Shown here one piece after another: positions 11,071-22,109 of a stretch of 64,000 nt of DNA. The notes under the pieces were generated by a model. It saw nothing but the letters and a program-made list of their open reading frames with translations, was not told the DNA's origin and ran no database searches. Origin of the DNA: Pictodentalium vernedei (Eukaryota; Mollusca; Scaphopoda; Dentaliida; Dentaliidae). How positions within the stretch are numbered: position 1 is the stretch's first letter; every line of letters starts with the position of its first letter. The stretch lies in NCBI GenBank assembly GCA_031216915.1, contig CM062297.1, positions 370,339,704 through 370,403,703 on the forward strand. Reading direction: 5' to 3'. The position numbers and the translations under genes were made by a program.

Positions 11071-11511
11071 TACCTCCTGGAACTTACTTTTGTTAATTTC
11101 ATGGTACTTTGGCAAAACATTTATCCTGATAAAAGAATAAACAAGTACAAGCTACGTCTTCATCTAATTCACCAGCTTGTGGAAGAATAAGAGAGACCTG
11201 TTGCATCAAAAGCCAGACAAAGCAGCTCAACATCGGAATTATTTGATGCACCAAACCGTTTCCTGGGAATAAATAAATCACAATAAAACTAAAGGGGTGG
11301 GGGGGAACAAGTTTATCCAAGCTGTGTTGTGTACTCAGTAAGAAAACCCCATTGTCTTCCTCAAACTCAATTTATCTGCAAAGGGTGTGAAAAGCTGATA
11401 TGTCCCATTCCTTGTTTTGAACAATACCACACCCTCCAAAACTACAAGATACCTTGCTCAAAAGCACTTTATAAGAATAAGGGTAGTGAATTCAGTAAAA
11501 ACAAACAACTA
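11071..11511 (+). pseudogene. piggyBac-like transposase, C-terminal part with Cys-rich domain
   Basis: It resumes with YLLELTFVNFMVLW, which continues the KVF end of the upstream piece, then YKLRLHLIHQLVEE and a stop near 11187. At 11345-11440 another frame gives HCLPQTQFICKGCEKLICPI and CFEQYHT, the C-terminal cysteine-rich (cross-brace) DNA-binding domain of piggyBac transposases. A poly-G run near 11290 may mark one of the frame breaks. It is collinear with the pieces at 2859 and 9025, showing all three come from one gene. Confidence 0.75.
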
Positions 11512-13483
11512 TAAACATGTTTCTTCCAAGTTTTATTTAAAAAAAAAATATCAGCTGTAAAATGTTTTCTGTTGCGATTCGTAAACAAACTATTCAATGT
11601 TCTTTGGAATTTACTTGATTGGATACTATATGCTGGAAAGAGGAAAAACATACAAAGGTAAGTTTCTTTTCTATGTACAGTACATGTTACATGTCGAGTA
11701 TATTGTTATGAAAACCTTGTGAGGTAGATTTTCCGGACTCATTGGTCCATTAACTGAAAGTCTGGTGGTTGATTAACTGAAAATACTGAGGTCCATTCAC
11801 TGAAGATTTTGCTGGTTTTATCTACATTTTTGGTGTGGAAAATCCCCTCAATGAGTGTTTTATTAACAATGCACTCTTCCCATATGAATGGTGGTGGCAA
11901 TACAATCCACTGCAATTTTTTTTATTAAATACACTTCATCATGTATAATTCACTGCTGACAGAAAACTACTTAGGCCATAAAAAAGAACCTCTGTTTCTC
12001 AGGCATGCACACATGGTCATTTTTGGTGCGCATGCAACCTTTTTATGACACCAAAAAATCTTTAAAAAAAATTTGAGATATTGTGCTCATTTCGGTAAAT
12101 CGATATCGATGCGTTCGCAAATTTTAAATTAACACACTTCAAGCTTTTTCTACATCATACTTTAATAAAGTGGGTGGGTTTTAGCAATATTCACGACAGA
12201 AAGTGTTTTATTCTGTAAAAGGTAAGTCATAATGACAGCAAGAAGGAAGGTGTCTTTCAGTCTGACAACAAACAGTCACAAAGGGGAATGGTCGAATCGC
12301 ACCACGTTTGATTCGCACCAACACTCAGAAAGTCTGCAAATTCAGGTGCTATGTTGAATGGAACACAGTCTCCTGGCATTTATTTTTAGTAACATTTGTA
12401 TTGTAAAAGGCAGTCATTGGGAATTTGTGTACTGTTATTTGAAACCGTTATGAGTTTCCCAGTTAATTTAAATAAATGCATTTGAGATGCAGGATAATTG
12501 GATAACTAATAGTAGCTGTTGCTTGATATAAAAGTAACAGTCATAGTTGAAAATAAATTGCATATAGGCAGGTATGTGCGGTCGAATTGGTTAATAAAAA
12601 CCTGCAAACATTCGTTTTGTATTTCATTTTCAGATTTCCCAGAAATATGATTTATGGATGAACTGCCCGTTCAAATGGGTTGTGATAATTTTGAATATAA
12701 TGGGGAAAAATTGCGATTCACGATTTTATTAGGCAGGTTGTGAAAGGATTTTTTGGGGGGGTAAAATAAATCTCTGAAAGTTGGCACTTCCGACATTTGA
12801 TTTGTCCCAGAGACGTTTCACCCACGAGGCATTTCGTGACTTTCGTCCTGTGTTATAATTTTCACGTTTCACTGAAAAAACAAACATTCAAACCCCACTT
12901 CATTTATGACCCAACACCCCTATGGTGAATAACCAATATATTTGTGAAATTTTGCGTGGTCCACCAGGTGTTTTGGTGGGCGTCAAATTACCACAAACAA
13001 CCTGTCGGGGAGAAAATAAAAAGAAAAAAAAAAAACCTGCCCGCCTGCATGCTTTTTTTGAAAAAATGGCCTGAGAAACAATCAACTTTGTATGGCCTTA
13101 TCTCCGAGAAAAAAAATATGTACCAAAATAAGCAGAAACTAATTCTGTACAAATTATGCACTGAGTGTTAGGGGTATTTTTAAAGATAAAAAAGTTTTCT
13201 GCATAGGATATTACTGTGTTTTGAAAAGATTTCTGTAAATTTCTGTATAAAATTTCACTACCAAGTGGCAGTGTTGTCTTCTGTGGGCATTTATAGAAAA
13301 TCTGATTGCACAGTATTATTCTCCATTGTTCTTTGAACAAGTTTTATATTAATTCATTTCTGTAGCTTGAATAATAAAAAAGTTACAGAGGCTTGAAAAT
13401 GCCCGCTATGAAAATTACATAATTTCTCCAATTTGTCCAGTGACAGACATTGCTGAAACGTGGAATTGGCAGAGTGCTAGGAG
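11512..13483 (+). other. 3-prime non-coding part of the piggyBac-like element
   Basis: AT-rich, with no gene. 12600-12840 is similar to 56500-56720 inside the hAT-type MITE, and 13020-13130 is similar to 30250-30350 (repeat X). The 3-prime end is GAGTGCTAGGAG before TTAA. Confidence 0.5.
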
Positions 13484-13487
13484 TTAA

Positions 13488-14540
13488 GATCCCACAAAGT
13501 AGATCTGTTTCTCATGCTATTTTTTGTAAAATAGCCTGCGGGCGAGCAGTTTTTAGCTCAGCGAAGGGAGCTTAACTTATCACTTGCCGTCTGTCGTCGT
13601 GAACATTTTTCAAACGACTTCTCTGAAACCACTGGTCCTATTTTCACGAAACTTCATGTGGATGTTCATTACTATATGGCAGTTCATGTTTGTTCAAATG
13701 AAATGGCCACGTCCCTTGGGGGCTCTGTATGGGGCATAACTCTGATAGCACCGGGGGGGGGGGGGGGGGGGGGTGAGATTCAAGTTTGTTCAAGCCATAT
13801 CACTAAGTCCATATTTGGGCTCACTGTGGGAGCTTGAATTATAACATAGTTCGAAATGAGGAATTTTCTTAAAAAATCTTTTTCTTCAGATCCAGGAGTC
13901 AGAATGTTTTGATATGTGGTGTGTAGCATCCTTAGGGGGGTGAGATTCAAGTTTGTTAAAGCCAAGTCCCTGGGTCCATATTTGGGCTCTCTATAACTTA
14001 GTCAATATGAGGAATTTTTCTTTAAAAATCATCTTCTTCAGATTCAGCAGATTCAGCAGTCGGAATGTTTTGATATTTGGCATGCAGCATCCTTAGAGGG
14101 TAAGATTCAAATTTGTTCGAGCCAAGTCCCTGGGTTCATATTTGGGCTCACTGTGGGAGCCTGAATGATAACTTAGTTCAAAATGAGGAATTTTCTTTAA
14201 AAATCTTCTTCTTCAGATCCAGCAGATGAGTGCTTTTGATATTTGGTATGCAGCATCCTTAGTGGGGTAAGATTCAAGTTTGTTCAAGCCATGTCCCTAG
14301 TTCTATCAAATTTGTCTCTCTTGACTTCATTCCTTTGTAGTGATGATGAACCATGTCTAACTGAATGTGACCCCAAATACTTCTTTGAACCACTTTGTTT
14401 GAATCAATTTGCCCGGTGAGCGATTAAGGCCCCTTGGGGCCTCTTGTTTATTTTATTTTATTATTTTTGTAATTATTTCTTTGTCATCAACAGTTCATAT
14501 TCTTCATTTGTTTGATGTTTTAGGCCTCATAATCTAAGAA
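13488..14540 (-). repeat. Repeat X, split by a family A insertion
   Basis: 13488-13550 plus 14447-14540 together match the reverse complement of 30180-30345 (CACAAAGTAGATCTGTTTCTC, GCGGGCGAGCAG, then GTAATTATTTCTTTG). The gap between is exactly the family A copy at 13555-14446, so 30180-30345 serves as the empty site. The empty site has six T where the filled site has five before and three after the insertion. Confidence 0.65.
13555..14446 (+). mobile_element. Helitron-like element, family A, copy 2
   Basis: It starts AGCTCAGCGAAGGGAGCTTAAC and ends GGTGAGCG...GGCCCCTTGGGGCCTCTTG. The palindrome GGCCCCTTGGGGCC sits a few bases inside the 3-prime end, like a Helitron terminal hairpin. The core units carry TTTGATATTTGG and GTTTGTTCAAGCCA. 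A G-run of about 20 (13754-13773) occupies the usual G-tract position of the unit. Confidence 0.65.
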
Positions 14541-14559
14541 TAACATGGGGTCTTCTTTT

Positions 14560-16196
14560 CCAGATCCAGCAGTCAAAATCTTTTGATATTTGCTATACAG
14601 CATCCATAGGTGGGTTAGAGTGAAGTTGATTCAAACCAGGTCCCCTGGTTCATATTTGGGCTCCATATATGGGAGCTCAAATTTTAGCTTGATGTCATAT
14701 GATGAATTCTCTTGAAAAAACTTCATCAGATCCACCAGACAGTATCTTTTCGTGTTTCAAACTTTGGGATACAGTGTCCATATGGGGGCCAGATTCATGT
14801 TTGATCAAATCAAGTTTTTGGTTTTATATTATTTGGGCTCATTGTGGGAATATATGAAGAAAATTAGGTCTATGGAAGCCAGAATTTTTAACTTTGTGCA
14901 GCATGAAGAATATTCTTCACAAGATCTTCCAGCCAGAATCTTTTCATATTTGGTATATGGCATCCTCATTGAGGTGAGATTCAGATTTCTTCAAACCAAG
15001 TCCCTGGGCTCATATTTGGGATATGATGTATATTCTTTAAAGAACGCCTTCAGATCCACCTGTCGGAATCCTTCGATATTTGGTGTACAACATTGTTAAG
15101 AGGCTCAGATTCAAGTTTGTTTAAATTAGGGCATACTGAGGAAATTTCCTTAAATATCCTCTTATTCTGATCTGCCAGTCAGAATGTTTTTATTCCTCCC
15201 ACAACAAGTTGAGGGGGGGGGGGGGTTACTGGAATTACCTTGTCCATCCATCTGTCCATCCATCCATCCATCCATCTGTCTGTCTGTCCTTCCATCCGTC
15301 CGTCCATAGACAGGGGACCTGATTTGAATAAACTTCACTCTAACCCACCTATGGATGCTGTATAGTAAATCTCAAAAGATTTTGACTGCTGGACCTGGAA
15401 AAGAAGACTTTTAAAGCATTTTCTTCATATTGCACTAAATTAAAATCCAAGCCTCTGTATGCAGCCCAAATATGAACCCAGAGACTTGATGGCCCAACTT
15501 GTCCCAACCAAGGAACTTCATTTGGACAAATTAAATTTTGACCTTCATAAGGATGCTGTATTCCAAATATAGAAAGATTCTGACAGGTGGATCTGATTAA
15601 AAAGATTAGAGAGTGGGAACCAGGAATATTTGTTAGTTAAAGGTCACTGTGAAATTGACCAACGACATAATGGCTCCAAAATAAATAGGGTTCTTTTCAT
15701 ATGGATCTGATTCAAGTTTGTTCAAATCGGCCACCTGGATTCACATTTGGGCTCAGTATAGAAGCCTGAATTTGAACTTAGTGCATTTCAGGCAAAATTC
15801 TTAAAAAATCTTCTTCTGCAGATCCAGCAGGCAGAATCTTTTGATGTTTGGTATGCAACATTGTGGGGTTGATCTGATTCAAGTTTGTTAAAATCGGCCC
15901 CCTGGATTCATATTTGGGCTCACTATAAAAGCTCAAATTCGAACTTAGTGCATTTCAGGCAAATTTCTTTAAAAATCTTCTTCTTCAGATCCAGCAATTG
16001 GAATGTTTTGATATTTGGTATGCAGCATCCTTAGTGGGGTGAGATTCAAATTTGTTCAAGCTATGTCCCTAGGTCTATATTTGGGCTCACTATGGGAGCC
16101 CAAATGATAACTTAGTTAAAATGAGGAATTTTCTTTAAAAATCTTCTTCTTCAGATCTAGCAGTCAGAATGTTTTGATATTTGGTATGCAGCATCC

Positions 16197-16231
<35 letters not shown>

Positions 16232-16659
16232 TCCAAGTTTGTTCAAGCCATGTCCCTAGGTCCTTATTTGGGCTCACTGTGGGAGCCCGAATGATAACTT
16301 AGTTCAAAATGAGGAATTTTCTTTAAAAATCTTCTTCAGATCCAGTAGTCAGAATGTTTTAATATTTGGTATGCAGCATCCTTAGGGGAGTGAGATTCAG
16401 GTTTGTTCAAGCCATGTCCCTAGGTCCATATTTGGGCTCACTGTGGGAGCTTGAATTGTAACTTTGAATTGTAACTTAGTTCGAAATGAGGAATTTTTAA
16501 AAAAAATCTTCTTCTTCAGATTCAGCAGTCGGAATGTTTTGATATGTGGTGTGTAGCATCCTTAGTGGGGTGAGATTCAAATTTGTTAAAGCCAAGTCCC
16601 TGAGTCCATATTTGGGCTTCCTGTGGGAGCCCGAATTATAACTTCGGCAATATGAGGAA
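14560..16659 (+). repeat. Family A tandem array, left part, cut by DIRS element 1
   Basis: Diverged units of about 165 bp. 15190-15600 contains units in reverse orientation with CATC/TGTC microsatellite (15240-15300). G-runs at 15217-15229 and 16199-16230 expand the same position of the unit. The array stops within a unit at GAGGAA and continues at 27848 after the DIRS element. Confidence 0.7.
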
Positions 16660-16683
16660 TTTCTTATCAACCTACTCACAAAT

Positions 16684-16921
16684 GTTTACTACAGGCTTGC
16701 ACTACAGTGGAAGTCCCTAACTCGGATAAAATACTCTCTATTTTTGTCTTTCCCAAGCAATTTGGGAAAGAAAAGTGGTGCAAAAGCACCAAGAAAAAAT
16801 AAGCCAAAACTTGGTCGAGAGCAACCGGCGCAGACCCAGTACGAGACATTCTCTCCCAAGTACAAGTCCACGACTTCCGTTGCCAGTGCGCATAAACGTC
16901 GCTAAAGACTCATTCTTTTTG
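16684..16921 (+). repeat. Left inverted terminal repeat of DIRS 1
   Basis: Reverse complement of 27563-27800 with roughly ten mismatches. It includes the hairpin TTTCCCAAGCAATTTGGGAAA. The outer 21 bases (16663-16683) belong to the left end mirrored at 27407-27428. Confidence 0.9.
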
Positions 16922-17112
16922 TCGTCCGCCTTGTGTCGAGATGTTCTGCACGCTTATCAGTGTTTATCCAACTCGTTGATTGATGTTTCCTGATTCATAG
17001 TGTATCCGTGTATCCTTTGTATTCTCAGGAACAGTTTTTATTATATTCTCTTACATATTATATATCCATAATGTATTTTATATGTTCTCTCTCGAGTCAT
17101 GCGCGAATTTCG

Positions 17113-17151
<39 letters not shown>

Positions 17152-17629
17152 ACCTGAAAAATAGCCCTGTATGCCTATGCAATGAATACCTGGACTTGAA
17201 TTAATACCTATATTATGGTCATGATATAGATGTAGATGCTGAAAGTGACCTTAAATATCAATAATTAATTTATTCTCTATCATTTTGTCTGTTTGTGAAT
17301 GTGTGGGATTTGTCAACAAACGAGGGTAAGCTTCCTACTCCATGATTTCACAATTATTCCAACATATCTGTTTCAGATACAATGAAATACATGTAATATG
17401 AGTTACCGTCACACACAAATTAGTTGTTTATTTGATATGGTTTAAACCATCTAGAGAGCTAGTATACACAGTGATGGGTACAGTTCAAGTCAAAATGAGT
17501 TGATTAAAGGGATGTTGAACAGCTTGTTAATATTTCTGGCATTACGTTACTACTTTGCTATTTATTGACAGAAGGATTTCACAGAGGGTTTCCCTGACGG
17601 TATTTATTTATTGGTGTTTATGGTCACAT

Positions 17630-17955
17630 ACTTATCCACAATGGCTAATCGTGACCGGGACAGTTTTACGGGTGTTGGAAGTCGGAGGACCCAGAGAGAA
17701 CCACTGAGCATCGATGAGCAACTGTCAGCTCAACATTCTAATTATGTTCAAGCTCCGCTGAAGCAGGGTACCAGCGGTTGAAGACATGTGCACCATCGAC
17801 ATGCAGTACGCCTTAGTACATGGCATCATCGTGCCCCCATGTTGGCAACCGGGATAAAGTGCCTTGCCCAAGGACATTACGTGGGTCGTCCCAGATAGGG
17901 ATCAAACTCAGGACCTCTAGCATAGAAGTCAAACAGTCTACCACAGAGAAAATGT
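17630..17955 (-). repeat. SINE copy, minus strand, tRNA-like head
   Basis: The reverse complement reads GAGTTTGATCCCT (B-box-like) then GTCCTTGGGCAAGGCACTT and GGGGGCACGATGATG, the same body as 280-640 and 62560-62945. The tail is degraded. Confidence 0.65.
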
Positions 17956-18229
17956 GCTTTCTTTCCTGGCGGTATTCATATTTGTACGGCCAAACTGGTG
18001 TTGGATAACACGGAACACCAAAACATATAACACAAAATTTGTTCCCCATTGTTTTTTGAAAGCAGTTATGAAAAGCTCAAAGAGCTCTTTCCTTTTTGTT
18101 TTTGGACAAGTGAGTATTCACTCAAAGTCATTTTTTGCAGACAGTGCTATTTTTAAGTGGCCAAAGCACATGTTTCATTAAGTCCCAGAACATAACTAAA
18201 GCCGGATTTATTGATTAAACATCTCTGCA

Positions 18230-21150
18230 TATAGCAAAGCAAAGTGTCTCAAATTAACCCATTCTGAAATGATAGTAGAGAGTAACCAAAGTTGGATAAT
18301 TTGGGTATTTCCAAACGGTACACTTATTCTCAACTCTCATTGTGCTTGAGGGTTAAATCTGAGATTGAAAAGGTATACCAATCTTACTCAGGGAAGGTGA
18401 GTACAGAAAAGTACGAAATTAATCAGAAAATGAATTTTGTCTGACGGTACTAATATTTGTACGAGCAAAACTGGTACTGGATTTATTTATTCAGTTATTA
18501 GGTTTTAACGACACATTAACAGCCAAGGTCATATTATGTCGGTGACAGTTGTATGGCTGGAGGAAGCCAGAGTACCCAGAGAGAACCACCGAGCAATGAC
18601 GGGCAGCTGCCAGCTCCCCAACATAGTGCCTCCGCACTGTAGCACAGGCAGGGTTAGATTGGTTGAAGACATGCACACCGACGTGCAGTATGCCTTAGTA
18701 CACGACGTCATGGTGCCCCAATGCGGACAGTCGGGGTGAAGTGATCGGGACATAATTGGAATATATCCGACAGATACAATGTCAGAAATATTCCTATTAT
18801 GTCCCGATCATGCAAGGCAGCAACTTGAAATTCTCAGAATGTTTCCTACTGTCCCTGCCCGACAGTTTAGTATCTTTGTCAAGTGCCGTGACCACGTGGA
18901 AATACCGTGGATCAGGTGGAAACCGAGGGCACGATTCATCCCTACTTTATTCTCAACTCAACCACTTTTCCATTCATTATTTACCTGTCACCGGCTGTGT
19001 TAGGTATTAAATTTGTCTATTTGATGAATTTTTCAACCTTAACTATTTGCAGCTTCATGTAGCACCACTGAAAGGCCACTGCACGGTTACCAATATATTC
19101 AGGGATTGATTTTACGAAAACAACAATTATTCCGACTATGAGAACTCCTAAATATGCCAAGGGTTAAACTTTTGATAATGACGTATAAAACAGAAGTTGT
19201 CATGCTATGCTTGCTGCATGCAGGCATAGAAAACATTCAGCGCTCAATGAATTAGGAATGGAGAAAATTGTCACTTAAACGTACGAAATTCTGAAAAAAT
19301 GAGTTTTTTTCGACGGCTTCTACCATTATACATCTGAGACAGGGATTGCGTTAAACTTTACAGCAACCTTATAACAGAAAATATTCTTGGAATTGAACTG
19401 TGAATCCAAATTTCGGAAGCATTTTCGGATATTCTATTCCAAACTACCACTGCACGCTTATCAATATTCATTGATTTTATGAAAACTAAAATTATTCCGA
19501 CCATACCCATATGGGCAGTCTTGAATCTGCCAACGGTTAAACTTTTAATAATGACATATAAAACAAAAGTTGTCATACTTTGACTGCTGCATACAGCCAT
19601 AGAAAACGTTCAGTGCTCAATCAATTAGGAATGGAGTAAATCGTCACTTAAACTTACCAAATTCGGAAAACGAGAGTTTTTTTGGACTGCACCTATCTTT
19701 TTGCAAACAGAACAAGCATAGGGTTAAACTTTACAACCAAACTTACAACAGCAAATATGCTCGGTAGGCAATTGTAAATACGATCATGTAAATCATTTTT
19801 CGATATTCCTTTCGAAAATGGAAGAAAAGTGAGCTCCAAAATAGCCAATTTTATGAAGAATTTTAGGGCACTCAAATTCAAGGCCCGAAAACTGGGTGAA
19901 GGTTAAAACTTTGAATAAAATATATAACAGCAAAATTGTTCTTGGATGAAGGCCCGATCCTCTCATGGAAACAGTTTTGAGACAATATGGCTCCAGTGCT
20001 GAGAAAGTGCATGCAAACGTTGCGAAAATAACAATTATTCTGACAGTACCCTTATGGGAAGTCTCAAATCTGCCAAGGGTTAAACTTTTAATAATAACAT
20101 ATAGAACGAAATTTGTCATACTGTGACTACTGCAAGCAGCTATAGAAAACATTCAGAGCTCAAGCAATTAAAAATGGAGTAAATCGCCACCTAAATTTAC
20201 CAAATTCTGAAAAAATTGGAAATTTTTTGAACGGTACCTACTTTTATGCAACCAGAATGGGACAGGGTTAAACTTTACAACCAAACTAAAAACAGCAAAT
20301 ATGCTCAATAGTCAATTGTGAATACGTACATGAAAAGTGTTTGAAATTAACCCTTTCCAAAATGATAGAAAAGGCAACCAAAAATGGCTAATTTTGGCAT
20401 TTTCAAATGGTACTCTTATTCTCGCCCTCATTGTGCTAGAGGGTTAAATCTGAGATTAAGAAGTAAACAGTAACTTTCTTCCACAATCATTGTTGCATCT
20501 AGCCATACCAAAATAATTATTACAATTGCCTTGTAATTAGAAAAAATTGCTCTTGAAGTTGGCGAAAATAACAAATATTCTGACAGTATCCTTATGGGAA
20601 GTCTCAAATCTACCAAAGGTTGAACTTTTAATAATAACATATAGAACCAAATTTGTCATACTTTGACTTCGGCAAGCAGCTATAGAAAACATTCAGAGCT
20701 CAAGCAATTGAAAATGGAGTAAATCGTCACCTAAACTTACCAAATTCTGAAAAAATTGGAGTTTTTTTGGACGGTACCTACTTTTATGCAACCAGAATGG
20801 GATAGGGTTAAACTTTACAACTAAACTTACAACAGCAAATATGCTCGGTAGTCAATTGTGAATACATACACGAAAAGTGTTTGAAATTACCCCCTTTCCA
20901 AAATGATGGAAAAAGCAACCAAAGTTGGCTAATTTTGCCATTTTCAAACGGTACTCTTATTCTCACCCTCATTGTGCTTGGGGGTTAAATCTGAGATTAA
21001 AAAGTAAACAGTAACTTTCTTCTGCAATCATTGTTGCATCTATCCAAACCAAAATAATTGTTACAACAACCTTGTTATTAGAGCAATTTGCCCTTGAATT
21101 TGGTCAATTTTGAAGAAAAATTCTATATGCATGTCATTTTTTGGCCAGTG
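18230..21150. repeat. Tandem satellite, unit about 541 bp, inside DIRS 1
   Basis: GAGTAAATCG(T/C)CAC recurs near 19634, 20176 and 20717 (spacing 542 and 541), with an older copy near 19261. CTTATTCTC...CCTCATTGTGCT recurs near 18330, 20415 and 20958. There is about 90 percent similarity between the last two units by eye. There is no coding signal; open frames are short and not shared between units. Confidence 0.7.
18500..18760 (-). repeat. SINE copy, minus strand, head truncated
   Basis: The reverse complement carries GGGGCACCATGACGTCG, GTACTAAGGCATACTGCACG, CTCGGTGGTTCTCTCTGGGT and a tail GACCTTGGCTGTTAATGTG. The tail half matches 62760-62930 closely. The pol III head is missing. Confidence 0.65.
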
Positions 21151-21431
21151 GGGGTTAAAGTTGAAAGATCTGAGTGGTGATTGTGGTGTATCATATTATG
21201 CTCTAAATGTGTGGAAAATTTGAGTTAAAATAACTGTAAACAATTTTGAGACATTCGAAAAATGGTGAAATTTTGAAGGTTTTGGCAGAAATATTTTGAA
21301 AATACGCATTTTCACAGATATGACGATACCGCATTTCATGAGATTTTATGACATTACATAAGTGTGCCAAATTTGGTCAAAATCGTAAAGCTTTTTCGAG
21401 CAGTTCAACAGACAAAATTCAGGGAGGGGAA

Positions 21432-21462
<31 letters not shown>

Positions 21463-21489
21463 AAAAATTTTGAAAAAGAAGAATGACAA

Positions 21490-21850
21490 TAGTCTTTCCC
21501 AAACTGGGTTTGGGAAAGCCTAATAACTTTCGAAATACTTGATGGAATGACTTTATATTTGGCATGTAAGTGTATCTTATTGATGTCTAGCCACTGTTCA
21601 ATGCATGTGTTGTTCCAAATATTTTTCTTGGATTTCTTGGAGTTATGGCCCTTGATGAACTTAGAATGTCGGTCGGTCGGTCTGTCTGTGACCAACGAGT
21701 TTTAAAACTCAATAACTTTTGAAATACTTGATGGAATGACTTTATATTTGGCATGTAAGTGTATCTTATTGATGTCTAGCCACTGTTCAATGCATGTGTT
21801 GTTCCAAATATCTTTCTGGGAGTTATGACCCTTGATGAACTTAGAATTTT
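21490..21850 (+). repeat. Hairpin-headed duplicated repeat just upstream of gag
   Basis: It begins with the palindrome TCTTTCCCAAACTGGGTTTG. A segment of about 145 bp (from AATACTTGATGGAATGACTT) occurs twice, starting at 21530 and 21720, separated by CGGTCGGTCGGTCTGTCTGT. The layout resembles the other hairpin-headed repeats here. Confidence 0.5.
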
Positions 21851-22109
21851 GTGAAATTGCACCACCCGTCGCAGCTGTGGCGTCGATGTCACGATTTTTC
21901 TAATTGTGTTAGAGTTGGTTGTCAGCGGGGTACCGCTCCTGTAGGTTTTCTTCTCTCCTTTGAGAGTAGTCATCCTGTTGTGTGGTTCCCATCGACCGTC
22001 TGGGGTCTTTTTTTTCTGTCACCTTTCTCTCTTCTTTGGGGGTGTTCTTCTGTTATCTGATTTCAACTTCTTTGCTCCTCTCACCTCTATCATTCCCAGG
22101 ACAATTCCT

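Larger units (their letters stand above)
2394..13483 (+). mobile_element. piggyBac-like transposon, interrupted by later insertions
   Basis: The outer boundaries are TTAA at 2390-2393 and 13484-13487, with 12-bp inverted ends CTCCTAGCACTC and GAGTGCTAGGAG. Between them lie the N-terminal, catalytic and C-terminal Cys-rich parts of one piggyBac-type transposase in order on the + strand. Two Helitron-like elements (3149-9024 and 9936-11067) separate the parts, and a hAT transposon (4054-7626) is nested in the first. Without them the element would be about 4 kb. The 16-bp end match alone could occur by chance at this distance; TTAA plus an internal transposase make it likely. Confidence 0.65.
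16922..21849. other. Non-coding interval between left repeat and gag of DIRS 1
   Basis: No coding sequence was recognised. It holds a C-run of about 35 (17117-17151), two SINE fragments in minus orientation, a tandem satellite with a period of about 541 bp, an A-run (about 21430-21453), and a 190-bp duplicated unit next to gag. Most of it is probably secondary insertion, since the DIRS genes plus ends account for only about 6.3 kb. Confidence 0.6.
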
